From NCBI GenBank assembly GCA_027475525.1, contig JAMWFC010000070.1:124001-188000 (forward strand): 64,000 bases of DNA. Reading direction: 5' to 3'. The notes under the pieces were generated by a model. That model was not told where the DNA came from. It saw only the letters and a program-made list of their open reading frames with translations, and did no database searches. Below are positions 35,404 through 44,877 of this stretch, piece after piece. Made by a program: the position numbers and the translations under genes. This stretch comes from Macrolepiota albuminosa. Taxonomy: Eukaryota; Basidiomycota; Agaricomycetes; Agaricales; Agaricaceae. Position 1 is the first letter of the stretch, and each line of letters starts with the position of its first letter.

Positions 35404-36126
35404 ATGATTACTATCGTTGTTGACCCATATTCAAAGCTGCCGCCGGATTTTATGCTGGATGAGCATAAGTTTACCAGAGAGGCGGTGATCTACGACAGAG
35501 CTGGGATGTCGCACCAGAGAGCCGCAGAAATTTTGTCGGAAAGGTGGAGAGAAGCTTGGGAGCAGAGAAAGACTCAGTGGACAGAAGAGAGGGAAGAGAG
35601 GGAGGCGGCTAGAGCAGATGCCCCGCAGCAGGAGAGGCAGGAAGAGGCAGGAAGAAGGGGGGGGGGGAGGAGCCAAACTTTGGACGCCGTTTCCATTCGA
35701 GGGAGAGCCTCTAGGGAAGCATCCCCGGAAGAGATTGATGTAGGACCAAAGTTAGTGTCCGGGAAAGCCATCCCGGAGGTAGTGGACTACTCACCCGCGC
35801 GTTTCGCAATCAAAAAACTGAGAGAACGCGATTACATTGAACTGAGTTACTTCACACCTGAAGCGTGGATGGAAGCATCCAAAACTGAATCCGTGTCCTC
35901 CAATGATGTTTTTACGTTGACGCAGGAAGAGAGCATTTTGGCCCTAAAACCAGCCTCCAATTTTCGAACTAAAGCGAAAGTCCTGCAAGATGAGGACCTC
36001 ACCTGGGAACAGCTGAGTGTCGCGTCTTTGTGTTTCTTAGAACACATAATTCAGGAAAAATGGCCAAACAACATGGTCGATGCCGTGCACACCTTTTTCT
36101 TCAGGCTAACGCACCATAAGCTTTGA
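35404..36126 (+). pseudogene. ORF1 (Gag-like) of the DIRS-like element
   Basis: 240 residues from ATG 35404: MITIVVDPYSKLPPDFMLDE, then HKFTREAVIYDRAGMSHQRA, a charged coiled-coil segment (WEQRKTQWTEEREEREAARA), a Gly/Arg run encoded by a homopolymer of G (about 35655-35670), and YSPARFAIKKLRERDYIELS, FTLTQEESILALKPASNFR, EDLTWEQLS. The same order is common in proteins next to this type of reverse transcriptase in mushrooms. It ends TTHHKL-like at a TGA; the frame after it still shows homology (KVLLMCQARAR, then a TGA, EWHWQLKNPPK), so the true ORF1 was longer and has been interrupted. It begins only 250 bases from the start of nse4, which is divergent. Confidence 0.5.
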
Positions 36127-36897
36127 AACAAGGGTGACGAAGGAAACAAAGTGCTCCTGATGTGTCAAGCCAGAGCCAGATGAGAATGGCACTGGCAGCT
36201 AAAAAACCCACCCAAGGACGGGATTTTTGACCTGGGGTTAATTGATGAAAGGTTCCTCAGAACCCTGAAAGACCAGTTGTATGACATAAAGAGGAGAGCA
36301 CTCATGACAGGTCAGAATGTATTTCATTCGGGGATGAGGCAGTAACTAACAGTCTTCATACCTTCTTTTGATCACTTGGTTACTCCAAAATCAATGAATT
36401 CGGACTCAATTGATGATTGGGGCACCCCTTGCGCAAAACCTATAAAATGCATAATGACGACACTCTCATCTGCACATACATGCGACACTCTCGCCTGCTC
36501 ATAATGTCAATTCAACAACCATGCGCGTTGTGCCAAAAAAAAAAATCGTGCATACGTAATGATAACAAAACTAAAACACATGGTTGGAATCACTGTTTGT
36601 GACTGATCGCACACTGGGGTTATCCCAAACAGAACTAACGGCTCTAAAAGCTGATGCATTAGCAGTGTCCAGTTCAAGTAGGCAAAAAAGGAAGCGGTCT
36701 CCATCGCCAGAGCAGAGCAGGGATCAAAGTGGAGTGTATGAGCCAAAATCCAGCAGAGCAAAGAAAGCCTGGGAGTTTTTTTCCTGTCTGCGCAGGCAGC
36801 TCAATCGAGAGGGTCAACATCCCCAACGCTGTCTGCACAGTTTGCCTCGGTCATCACACACATGAAATCTGGAATTGCACAGCTCAAATGATGTGGA

Positions 36898-37980
36898 ATG
36901 GACAGAGAACCTGGGTATGAAGGAACAGAAACAATCGACTTATCAACCCAGAAGGAAGAGAGATCTGCACAGATTGGCAGAAGCCCAGGGGATGCAGAAT
37001 TGTATTGCATGATCACAAATACGAGTGCTCAGGATGTGGAAGAAGAGATCATGGCACTCAGAAGTGCCATCTTGCACAGCCGCTTTAAGTTTGCAACCCC
37101 ATATAAAACAGACAACTGGCAAGGAGAAATTCAGAGAGCAGGCATTGAAAGCAGATTTCACAACCTGGTGGAACAGCTGGAGCATGGATTTGATGCAGGC
37201 ATCCCAGAAATATCTCGAACCATTGTTCCTGAAAACAGAAAATCAATTGAGCAGCTTGAAGGAGAATTCTGGAAGATTGCTAAAGCAGAGTTTGCCAGTG
37301 GACAATACCTGGGTCCATTCACCCAAGAGCAAGTGGAGAAGGTCATTGGGCCATTTCAATCATCCCCAATACACATTATACCGAAGCCAAACAAACCGGG
37401 AAAGTTTAGGCTTATTTAGAATCTTTTCTTTCCTCACACTTCTATGAATGACATGGCCTCGATTAATAGCAGAATCGACTCTTTGGACTTCCCATGTACT
37501 TGGAGAACATTTGGAGTGGTGTTCTTGCTCATTGCAAGACTCCCTCCAGGGTCACAGGCAGCAGTGCATGATGTCAAAGAAGCATACAGAACTATTCCGA
37601 TCAAGCCATCTCAGTGGCTGGGCATTGTGGTTTGACTTCCTGGATCAAATGCCTTTGCAGTGGATACAATGGACTGCTTTGGCCTGGCTTCAGGCTGTGG
37701 CTGCTATGGCACTGTTAGTGATGCAGATGCTCAGATCATATGAGCTAATGGAATGGAGTCACTGTCTAAGTGGGTGGATGATTACATTTTCTTCAGGATT
37801 CGAAGAGAATTTTTATCACATTACAATGAGTCAAGGAAGCGATGGGCAAACAACATTAAGGACAGAGATGGGGAGAAGCATGTGGGAGGCAGACTTTGGT
37901 TCCAAGGAGCAAAAAATTCTGATGGCTGCTTTGACAAGTATGATGAGGACATGTTGCAACCCATCAGAGATCTCACACTG
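36898..37980 (+). pseudogene. Reverse transcriptase of the DIRS-like element, first part
   Basis: 36898-37419 holds the N-terminal part: TPYKTDNWQGEIQRAGIESR, HGFDAGIPEISRTIVPEN, FASGQYLGPFTQEQVEKVIG and IIPKPNKPGKFRLI, followed by TAG. 37444-37635 continues with DFPCTWRTFGVVFLLIARLP and AVHDVKEAYRTIPIKPSQW. After a frame change, 37753-37980 gives KWVDDYIFFRIRREFLSHYN, which carries the catalytic Asp pair (VDD), then WANNIKDRDGEKHVGGRLWF. The text is split at 37978 by a solo LTR and resumes at 38908. Confidence 0.6.
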
Positions 37981-38907
37981 ATAGGACCCCATACAGGATC
38001 AGCGCATCAACGGCAGGCTACGGCAACATGGCACAGGCTCAGGATACCTTAGCGCATGCTAACTAACCAATTTTGGCAATATTTGATGGCTGCACACGGC
38101 AAGAAGCAGATCCGATCAGTGATAGCGCCAACGGCAGACAGAATGACAACTGACAGATGGCATCAGTCACTGACGACAGCGCTTAAGGAGAAGCCTGATG
38201 ATCTATCAAAAACTGATGGACAGCTTGGCGTTTGACCTTGGCGTCTGACATTGCTTAGCGCCTCGATTTGGCGCCTGACATTGCTAAGCATTTGGACAGA
38301 CAGAAGGGTGATGGAGTGATGGTTTAGCTTCGCGATCTGCCATCTGGCATCACTAAGGGTCTTGAATGGACGGTAGGGATCTGAAACCATTGGAGCTACC
38401 CCTATGAAATTTTCTAGTTTACCACACTTTGGCAATGGTTGGTCACTGGCGACGGTGAACTCCTTGTAGTATATAAAGTACTTACCGACTTGTACATACC
38501 AATCAAACGATAGAACAGAGTTTCCCCTTATTTTAGTCTCCCTTACGCTCAAGACCTCATTTACGGTTGGCAATGTTGAACTCATTGGCAGTTGCAGACT
38601 ATTGCCAGCCTTTGACCTATTCACGCCTTGCAGCTATGGCAGGCATTAATGACGCTTAGACTTTGCTAAGCTTACTGTGTTCTTGCCGCTGACATTGCCG
38701 TGTGCACTTACCGCTTCTTTCATAGGCGCTTTACCTTAGCGCTTTACACTTGCCAACCCCCTTACCGACTATACCTCATTTTCACAGGCGCGTTCTCTGG
38801 GACCTGCCTGGGACTCCCCACATCACTTATAGCATGCCCAACGCAAGCTTTTTGGTACGGTAACACTATAGCCATATTTGTTACTGACCAAACTTTGGGC
38901 GTCATCA
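37979..38907 (+). repeat. Solo LTR of the copy 3/4 gypsy family, inserted in the DIRS-like RT
   Basis: Starts TGATAGGACCCC and ends GGGCGTCATCA, 929 bp, with ACAC on both sides (37975-37978, 38908-38911) as a likely 4-bp target duplication. The start and end match the LTR of copy 3 (TGATAGG...AGCGCATCAA and GGCGTCATCA). A TATA box (ATATAAAG, 38471) and many TAGCGC-type motifs lie inside. No internal element sequence, hence a solo LTR left by recombination. Confidence 0.8.
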
Positions 38908-38920
38908 ACACCCTCTTCTC

Positions 38921-39466
38921 GAAAGAGCTAAAGAAGACATGCCTTTTACCTATGCTATCCAGGACATCGATGCCATCTCAGATAAACTTGGCATTTCTTG
39001 GGAACAAGGAAAAGACATTTTCTTTAGGGATGTGGTGCCATACATTGGGTTTGAGTGGGATCTCAAGCTGCATCAAGTCCAAATCACAGCAGAAAAGAGA
39101 TACAAATACCAACAAGCCATCATCAACTGGGAAAGCAAGCAAACACACACTCTGGAGGAAACTCAGAAGTTGTATGGAAAACTACTCCATGCATGCCTGG
39201 TCATCTCTGCAGAATGTGCTTTTCTTACCAACCTGGAAACCCTCATAGGACTGTTCCACAATAGTCCATTCAAACCACGGACTCCTCCTCAGAAGATACC
39301 AGAGGATTTGTTCTGGTGGAAGTGAGTACTATCTCAGTCAGTGGTGAGACCAATTCTGGAACCACAACCCACCCTTGACATTAAAGCCTACTCTGATGCC
39401 AGCTCAGCAGTTGGGATTGGGATCATGATTGGAGAAAAATGGCATGCATGGAAGTTGGTACCAGAG
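38921..39466 (+). pseudogene. Reverse transcriptase end and RNase H start of the DIRS-like element
   Basis: The frame ERAKEDMPFTYAIQDIDAIS resumes after the solo LTR and runs to 39325 (ISWEQGKDIFF, VPYIGFEWDLKLHQVQIT, KRYKYQQAIINWESKQTHTL, LIGLFHNSPFKPRTPP, IPEDLFWWK). After a TGA (39323-39325) it continues with PQPTLDIKAYSDASSAVGIG and EKWHAWKLVPE. The text stops at 39466 where the LTR of copy 2 begins. Confidence 0.6.
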
Positions 39467-39509
39467 TGTAACGAAGTTACAGGAATTGTGAGAGCTTAGG
39501 TTCACACTG

Positions 39510-39664
39510 CACAGAATCAGACCAGTCCGGTCTATTGACTATGTAGTATCAACACAAAATAAGCTGCTTTGTAAGCAGCTGGTAAGCACAGAATCAGACC
39601 AGTCCGGTCTATTGACTATGTAGTATCAACACAAAATAAGCTGCTTTGTAAGCAGCTGGTAAGA
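39510..39664. repeat. Perfect 77-bp tandem duplication (3 of 6)
   Basis: ACAGAATCAGACCAGTCC occurs at 39511 and again at 39588, exactly 77 bases on, with no mismatch across the unit. Confidence 0.92.
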
Positions 39665-39699
39665 CTATTTATATAATAATGTAAATAATATTATATTAT

Positions 39700-39856
39700 A
39701 ATAAATATAATATAATATTGACTACTATACAGTAAGTAAAGCTATGTGGCCAACGCCACATAGCGGACTACGCTACACAAAATATAATATAATATTGACT
39801 ACTATACAGTAAGTAAAGCTATGTGGCCAACGCCACATAGCGGACTACGCTACACA
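39700..39856. repeat. Perfect 77-bp tandem duplication (4 of 6)
   Basis: AATATTGACTACTATACAG ends at matching positions offset by exactly 77 bases (G at 39720 and at 39797). The unit includes the palindrome-like GCTATGTGGCC..GCCACATAGC. Confidence 0.92.
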
Positions 39857-39865
39857 CCCCCCAAT
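39857..39865 (-). promoter_or_regulatory. Polypurine tract of copy 2
   Basis: ATTGGGGGG on the minus strand directly precedes the LTR start TGTGTAGC. It is the expected plus-strand primer position and is shared in kind with 44515-44525 and 479-487. Confidence 0.75.
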
Positions 39866-39899
39866 CAGACTGAGCTACGGTCTTGAGATAATACGATGG

Positions 39900-41618
39900 T
39901 CAGGCCGTCGGTAAATCAGGGACGGGGGCAATGGGAGAGTCTCCAGGCTCCCAGAATGGATCGGCAGTCGCATTGTCCATGTCGTAGTCGAGGAGTTCAT
40001 CCTCGGGTGCGGGCATATAGGAAGTGCCTGAAGGCCCTGCTACTGGCAGGGAGTCGTCATAGTCCCGGAGGGGGGACAGTGTGAGATTGGGGTCAACGAT
40101 CGACCCTGAGATAGGTGGTTGGGGATCAGGAAGATCCCCAGTGTTGGACGGGTACTGGCACGTCCAGATCTCGCGAGCATGAATGTCTTGCCCGATGAGG
40201 AGGTACATCCCCTTGGTGAGCGTGTCATTGTAAGCATGACGACTGTCCTGCTGCTGGAGCATCAGGCGTTGTCGATTGCCAATGGTGGCCTCGCGCCACC
40301 CATCCCACTGAGCGATGGACTGGGGTGTACCGTAATGGTCGAGGCATTGCAGCCTCTCGTCGTCGATAGTGGCCGCCTCGTTGTAGAGCCGGCTGTCGCT
40401 GAAGAATAGATGGGCCAAGTAGGTGACCCCATAAGTATATGCATGGTCAGCCCAGCTGACTGGAATTTGATTGTGAAGAAGGACGTGTAACGCGTCCAAA
40501 GTGGTGAACACGGAAGCTGACGCTTCCAGGATGTCCACAGCCCGAGCCTCGAAGTTAGGGTTGTCAGCATGGAGGGGCACAAAGACTTGCCCTGTAGCCG
40601 CCTCGTACTCAGCCATGGCCTCTTTGTAGAGGCCTGGCCTTGCAAATACATAGGCCAGGTACTTGTGTACTGTGGACTTGGAGGGGCGGCTGGCACTGAG
40701 GGCACGTACAAGCGCAAACCCAAAGAGGCTGCACCAATGAATGCACATGGCACGGTCCATGGCCAGACCGGTCCATACATTGGACATCCCAGGACGTCCA
40801 TAGAGGAGGGCGTATGAGCCCAAGTAGTCCAAAGCAAATGGTTGCTTTGGATCAGGGGGGGTAAGACTGACGAAGGCAATTCTCCCTCCCTCTTTGCGGC
40901 GATAGAGCCGCATTGGCACAATCATTCATGGGATGTTCTCCCGCTCCTCTGGACTCGCGAAGGGTACCGCGATGGTCCTATACTCGACCTTGTCAAGTAA
41001 GTGAGACATAGCTCTGTCTCGGGCAGTAGGGTGGCAGTTGAGCACCACTCACTTGAATTCGTTGAGCAATAGGTAGCCCAACTGACGCTGATGAATCAGC
41101 GTAAACTGGTTGTTAACCAGTGCATGAAGCCTGCAGACTTCTCGAGGACTGCGGGGAAACCTGCGAGGTGCCACTTGGTACACCTTACTGTTGTGGGGCG
41201 TCGCCGCGGCGTTGCCCTCTTTATTGGTCTCGAAGGACCTGGCTGCACGGGCTTCTTGCCCGACAAAGATGGTATTGGTCACTGGCGACCAATAGAACTG
41301 GGGAGCTAACCCCGTGCCAAAGAATAAGTTCTGGCACTCAATAGTGTGATCACGGTAGATTACAACACTGAGCGCATCAGAGATGCGCCCAGTTTGGTCC
41401 TTGAGGAGGGCAGCTCCTCGCTTGGCGCTATCCTGCACCCAACGCTCCATCTTGGCCTGTCAATTGCTGTTGCGCCGTTCACGTGCCATACGTTGTGCCG
41501 CCGTCTTGTGCGGCACAGGGGATTCCATACGAGCCTCTTCAGGCTCCTCATACCAATTGTCATTGGAGGGCGGGGATGGCAGCCTCTCCGGCTCCGACTT
41601 ATCAGACCGTGGGTCCAT
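39900..41618 (-). pseudogene. ORF3 of chromodomain gypsy copy 2 (unknown protein)
   Basis: A single minus-strand frame of 572 codons from ATG 41618 (MDPRSDKSEPERLPS), 22 bases after the ORF2 stop. It is interrupted only by TGA codons near 41456, at 41049 and at about 40926, each where a CGA would fit. Landmarks shared with copy 1: FYWSPVTNTIFVGQE, RRFPRSPREVCRLHALVN, YALLYGRPG, HWCSLFGFALVRALSA, FARPGLYKEA, LHVLLHNQIPVSWADHAYTY GVTYL, YGTPQSIAQWDGW and the end DYDMDNATADPFWEPGD. No zinc finger, protease, signal peptide or clear membrane helix is seen. I do not recognise a family. The position between integrase and LTR is where envelope-like genes sit in some gypsy elements, but nothing supports an envelope. 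Confidence 0.75.
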
Positions 41619-42240
41619 TGCCCACACACACCGCAGAAGTCAGGCTGGCGGGCCCTCTACCAGTATTGCGGGTAAAAAGAGGATGTTAGCCCCTGGGGCC
41701 CCTTTCGGGGCATCCTCGGGGAAGTGCACATTGACGTATGCATGCCCTTCCAGTTGCTTACCCCGACGATCCTTTTGGGGTTGTGAGGCCTTAGCCTCAG
41801 TGGGGCGTGTGCTCACGCCCCTGGAACTCTGCTCCCCAGAGTACCTGGTGGAAACCACAGATACTGGTCGCGAAGATGCGACCTCAGACATGCTGCTGGC
41901 GAGGCGCTGGATAAGCTGGGGGGCGGCTGGAGCAGGGACATCTTCATGGGGAAGGATGTCCCATCCTAGGCTGGCCTCCCGGCCAGGGGCAACAACGCTC
42001 GACTTAATCGAGCAGAAGGACGCGTCCTCCACTCCTTGCCGACGTGCCCTTTTGCTGGAGTCAGTGTCCCGACTCAGGGATGTAGTCTGCCGCTTATGAG
42101 CGGCCAATAGGGCAAGGAGATCAGTTTTGCGCTGGGCGCGCATATGATCCATGTTGTCCATCATCTGGCTGATGAGGATGACCGCCTCCGCATCGTGGAG
42201 GAATGATGACTCTGCGGGTACATTGTACCCATTGTCTCCC

Positions 42241-42395
42241 AGACGTTGGAGAAGGGTAGCCAGGACTAAGTCCTGGTTGTGACTGGGCTCGACAGCCCGT
42301 GCTTTTCCTTTGTTGCAAGACGTTGGAGAAGGGTAGCCAGGACTAAGTCCTGGTTGTGACTGGGCTCGACAGCCCGTGCTTTTCCTTTGTTGCAT
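42241..42395. repeat. Perfect 77-bp tandem duplication (5 of 6)
   Basis: AGACGTTGGAGAAGGGTAGC starts at 42241 and again at 42318, exactly 77 bases apart, without mismatch. It shifts the ORF2 frame; with one copy removed the two parts of ORF2 are in one frame. Confidence 0.92.
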
Positions 42396-42726
42396 CAAGG
42401 ACGCGACTCTTCTTCTGAGCTGGACTCAGATTGGTGCGGCATTTCCAGCCGCTGTAGCAAGGAGAGCTTGGCCAAGCTCTCCGTCGGCGCATCAGCCGAT
42501 GAACTGATGCTCTGTTCTGGACTGAGAGTTTCTGTGCTCTCAATGGCTGTGGTGGCCTGCATGAGGAATGCTTGGCGTCCCTCTAGATTGTCAATTGGTG
42601 CTGTGGTCGACAGAGAAATCGACCGGCCTCCCTTGGCTGGTGCCTCATGCGAGTCACTGTACTGGGGCATTGTGCCCCAAGCCCCCATCCAAGCCAGGGG
42701 GTACGGCATCATTACGGGCACACCAC

Positions 42727-43636
42727 TGATACAATGCTGTACCAGCAGTCAGGGACACAACATGCACCAGAAGTCAAAATAAACATTTAATTATGGGCTG
42801 AAAACTGTAAGCCTCCTGGTAGCAGTCTCAACAAATTATATCTCCAAAAACACCCCAATAAATACACAGACAGTACAGAACAAAGGGCAGGGACCAGCTC
42901 AAGCTATCAACTCAACAATAGTCCAACCACTGTTATGGGGAGGGGAAGCATGGGAGCTGGCAGAGGTGACAAAAGGGGATCAAATTGTGATGATCTAGAT
43001 CAAGATCTGATCTGACAATCCCCAATTTGATATGACTGAAAGGGGAAAGGGAAAGAAGCATGGAGGGATGTCAAAAGAGATGAATAGAATGGTGGCACAT
43101 GCATTGAATGGAGGAAGGGAGGGATGAATGGAATGGTGGCACTGAAACATGCATTGAATGGAGGAAGGAAGAGATGAATGGAATGGTGGCACTGAAACAT
43201 GCATCACCAAAATGGAAAATGGAACAACAAATTAGGTCAGGAATGCTGGGAGGTCAAGAGCAAAAAGTCATGTGATCTGGTGGTCTGTGCACTGGAAAAT
43301 TAGTATAAATAGTCCAAGTAGAGTAGAGAATAACCAGGCAATTGATAGGCAAAGGCTCGGTGGTTCCCAGGGAGTGAATCACTTAGGCTAGAGTTTATTG
43401 AGCACCTCTTATTGGAAGTCTATTGGTAGACAAAGGCTCGGTGGTTCCCAGGGAGTGAACTACTTAGGCTGGAGTTTATTGAGAACCTTCTTCTGCCCAT
43501 CAGGATATTTGATATTCTGTGAAGCACCCAATACATCAAGTTTTTATCATCAAGCACCAGTGTGGATTAGAGGTCACTTTCTAAGACTTCAAGAAAGCCC
43601 CAGAACTATCAGTACTACTTGCAACCAAGTACTACA
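42727..43636 (+). repeat. Solo LTR inserted in ORF2 of copy 2
   Basis: Starts TGATACAATGCTG and ends AGTACTACA, 910 bp, with CCAC on both sides (42723-42726, 43637-43640). A TATA box (TAGTATAAATAG) lies at 43301. It contains two internal duplications: a 60-70 bp unit with GGAATGGTGGCACTGAAAC (about 43080-43205) and GGCTCGGTGGTTCCCAGGGA at about 43355 and 43435. CpG is rare. The sequence is not like the other LTRs here apart from the TGATA start. Removing it with one CCAC restores the ORF2 frame exactly. Confidence 0.7.
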
Positions 43637-44221
43637 CCACCCATCCCAGGGTAGTGCACTGGGACGGTAAACTGGGGCAAAGGATGTGCGTCCATAGCCC
43701 CTCTTGCCATAGTGGGGGCAAACTGCCCCCATCCTGGCACTGCTTGGGGGCTGACTAGCCCCCTGTAGGCCTGTTGCTGGGATTGGCCCTCTGTGTGATG
43801 TGGCGCATAAGCGCCCGATACTGGTTGTTGGGGCTGATAGCCGCCCACAGGTGCGTTCTGGGGCATGAAGTTGCCCTGCATGGGTTGGAGTGGCGGATAG
43901 CCACTGATCACCAGCTGCTGCGGCAGGTAGCCCGCTGCTGGTGGTTGCTGCTGCTGTGGGAAGCCCACAGCTTGTTGCGATTGTCCCTACTGGGGCGCAT
44001 TTTGGGTCAGCGGGGGAGCCATCTGCCCCCCCCCTTCAGCCAACGGTAAGACCGACGGTGCAAACTCAATGTGCTGCTGCTGCTGCTGCTCATTCTGGTC
44101 CACGGGCATGTTGTCCATGGTTGAGGGAAAAAAGCGAAAAAGAAATTTTGCCTTTTAAGACGTGTTTCAGCCACAGCTGCTGACCAACTCAGCCAAGCCA
44201 CGATCGGCACTGCCAATCAAA

Positions 44222-44341
44222 TTAAGCGCCGGCATGCTTACTTAATTGATGTGGGCGCTTAACGCCCTTCAACTCCAAATAACGGTCAAGTGCCACCAAC
44301 TTGGAGCAATGGGAGTGTGGCTCCCATGTTGTGTTTCCGAG
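44222..44341 (-). pseudogene. Chromodomain end of copy 2 integrase, cut by copy 1
   Basis: Minus strand reads LGNTTWEPHSHCSKLVALDR then YLELKGVKRPHQLSKHAGA and stop. It corresponds to the end of the chromodomain of copy 1 (LGDTTWEPLVNCKDLAAMDR). The upstream text is replaced at 44342 by the LTR of copy 1, which therefore inserted into the chromodomain of copy 2. The rest of the copy 2 pol gene must lie beyond the nested elements, outside the window. Confidence 0.85.
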
Positions 44342-44514
44342 TGTAACCAGAGTTATGGGTTAGAACTATCTTGTGTGTATCACACAAGTGCTAAATCAGA
44401 CCGCAGTATCGGATTGACTAGTACTTAGAGTGAAAACAAGATGTTATCTTATGTAATACTCTATTAAACGATTATAGCGTTGTTGATCCTTGGAACATGG
44501 ATGACTCTGTTACA
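44342..44514 (-). repeat. 3' LTR of copy 1
   Basis: 173 bp. On the minus strand it starts TGTAACAGAGTCATCC after the purine tract ATTGGGGGGTA (44525-44515) and ends TAACTCTGGTTACA. It has the same TGTAAC/GTTACA ends as the LTRs at 488-722 and 39467-39856, and shares an ATCAGACC..GATTGACTA core, so it is a sub-family. Confidence 0.82.
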
Positions 44515-44877
44515 TACCCCCCAATGAGACCGAATACTCGGTCTTTAGAAAGGGAGGTAAAGCGAGATGAAGGATGCATGGTAGTGCAAACAATAGATGA
44601 ATACACGTGTATAGCGTGGCTGCAAGGCGTTAGCACTCATGCGCAGTGTAGATGTGTCGTCTGGACACAATAGAAAGCAATCCTTATCAGACAAGAGCAC
44701 AGGTTGCGCCAGCAGTAGATAAAAAATGTTTATATATAAACAAGTAAGAAAAAACAAAAAAGAGTGACCCCTCCTCTGGGTCCACTGTATCTACACGTGA
44801 CTCTAGAGTGCGTATCAGCTGAAATGGTTTGAGTGAAATACTTGGAAGTACATACACAATAAAGTATTAACATGGGT

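Larger units (their letters stand above)
35404..39466 (+). mobile_element. DIRS-like retroelement, 5' part, split by a gypsy insertion
   Basis: Colinear relics on the plus strand: a Gag-like ORF1 (35404-36126, continuing decayed to about 36300), a Cys/His zinc-finger-like stretch CTVCLGHHTHEIWNC (36835-36880), a reverse transcriptase (36898 to about 37980 and 38921 onward) and the start of RNase H (YSDASSAVGIGIMIG, 39390-39435). The reverse transcriptase motifs (IIPKPNKPGKFRLI, VHDVKEAYRTIPI, KWVDDYIFFRI, KLYGKLLHACLVISAECAFL) match what I remember of DIRS/tyrosine-recombinase elements of mushrooms, rather than gypsy or copia. The recombinase gene would lie right of the nested insertions, outside the window. 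Frames are broken many times. Confidence 0.6.
39467..39856 (-). repeat. 3' LTR of chromodomain gypsy copy 2 (with two 77-bp duplications)
   Basis: On the minus strand it starts TGTGTAGCGTAG right after the polypurine tract and ends TGTAACTTCGTTACA. It is 390 bp as given, but two perfect 77-bp duplications add 154 bp, so the real length is about 236 bp. This matches the 235-bp LTR at 488-722. It interrupts the RNase H of the DIRS-like element; the flank CAGAG (39462-39466) would be the target duplication. Confidence 0.88.
41640..44118 (-). pseudogene. ORF2 of chromodomain gypsy copy 2, split by a solo LTR
   Basis: ATG 44118 starts MDNMPVDQNEQ with a Gln run, then a Pro/Gln/Gly/Tyr-rich region (GFPQQQQPPAAGYLPQQ). 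A TAG replaces CAG after QNAPQ. The frame stops at the solo LTR (42727-43636) and continues on its other side with VPVMMPYPLAW in the same frame once the LTR and one target copy are discounted. A TGA (CGA-like) at 42395-42397 and a 77-bp duplication (42241-42395) follow. The conserved C-terminal half has LLQRLGDNGYNVPAESSFLH, a helical MDNMDHMRAQRKTDLLALLA, a basic SSKRARRQ cluster and NILFLPAILVEGPP before the stop at 41640. It is homologous to 46613-47827. Low-complexity N-terminus plus coiled coil plus basic patch is Gag-like in character, but that is a guess. Confidence 0.7.
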
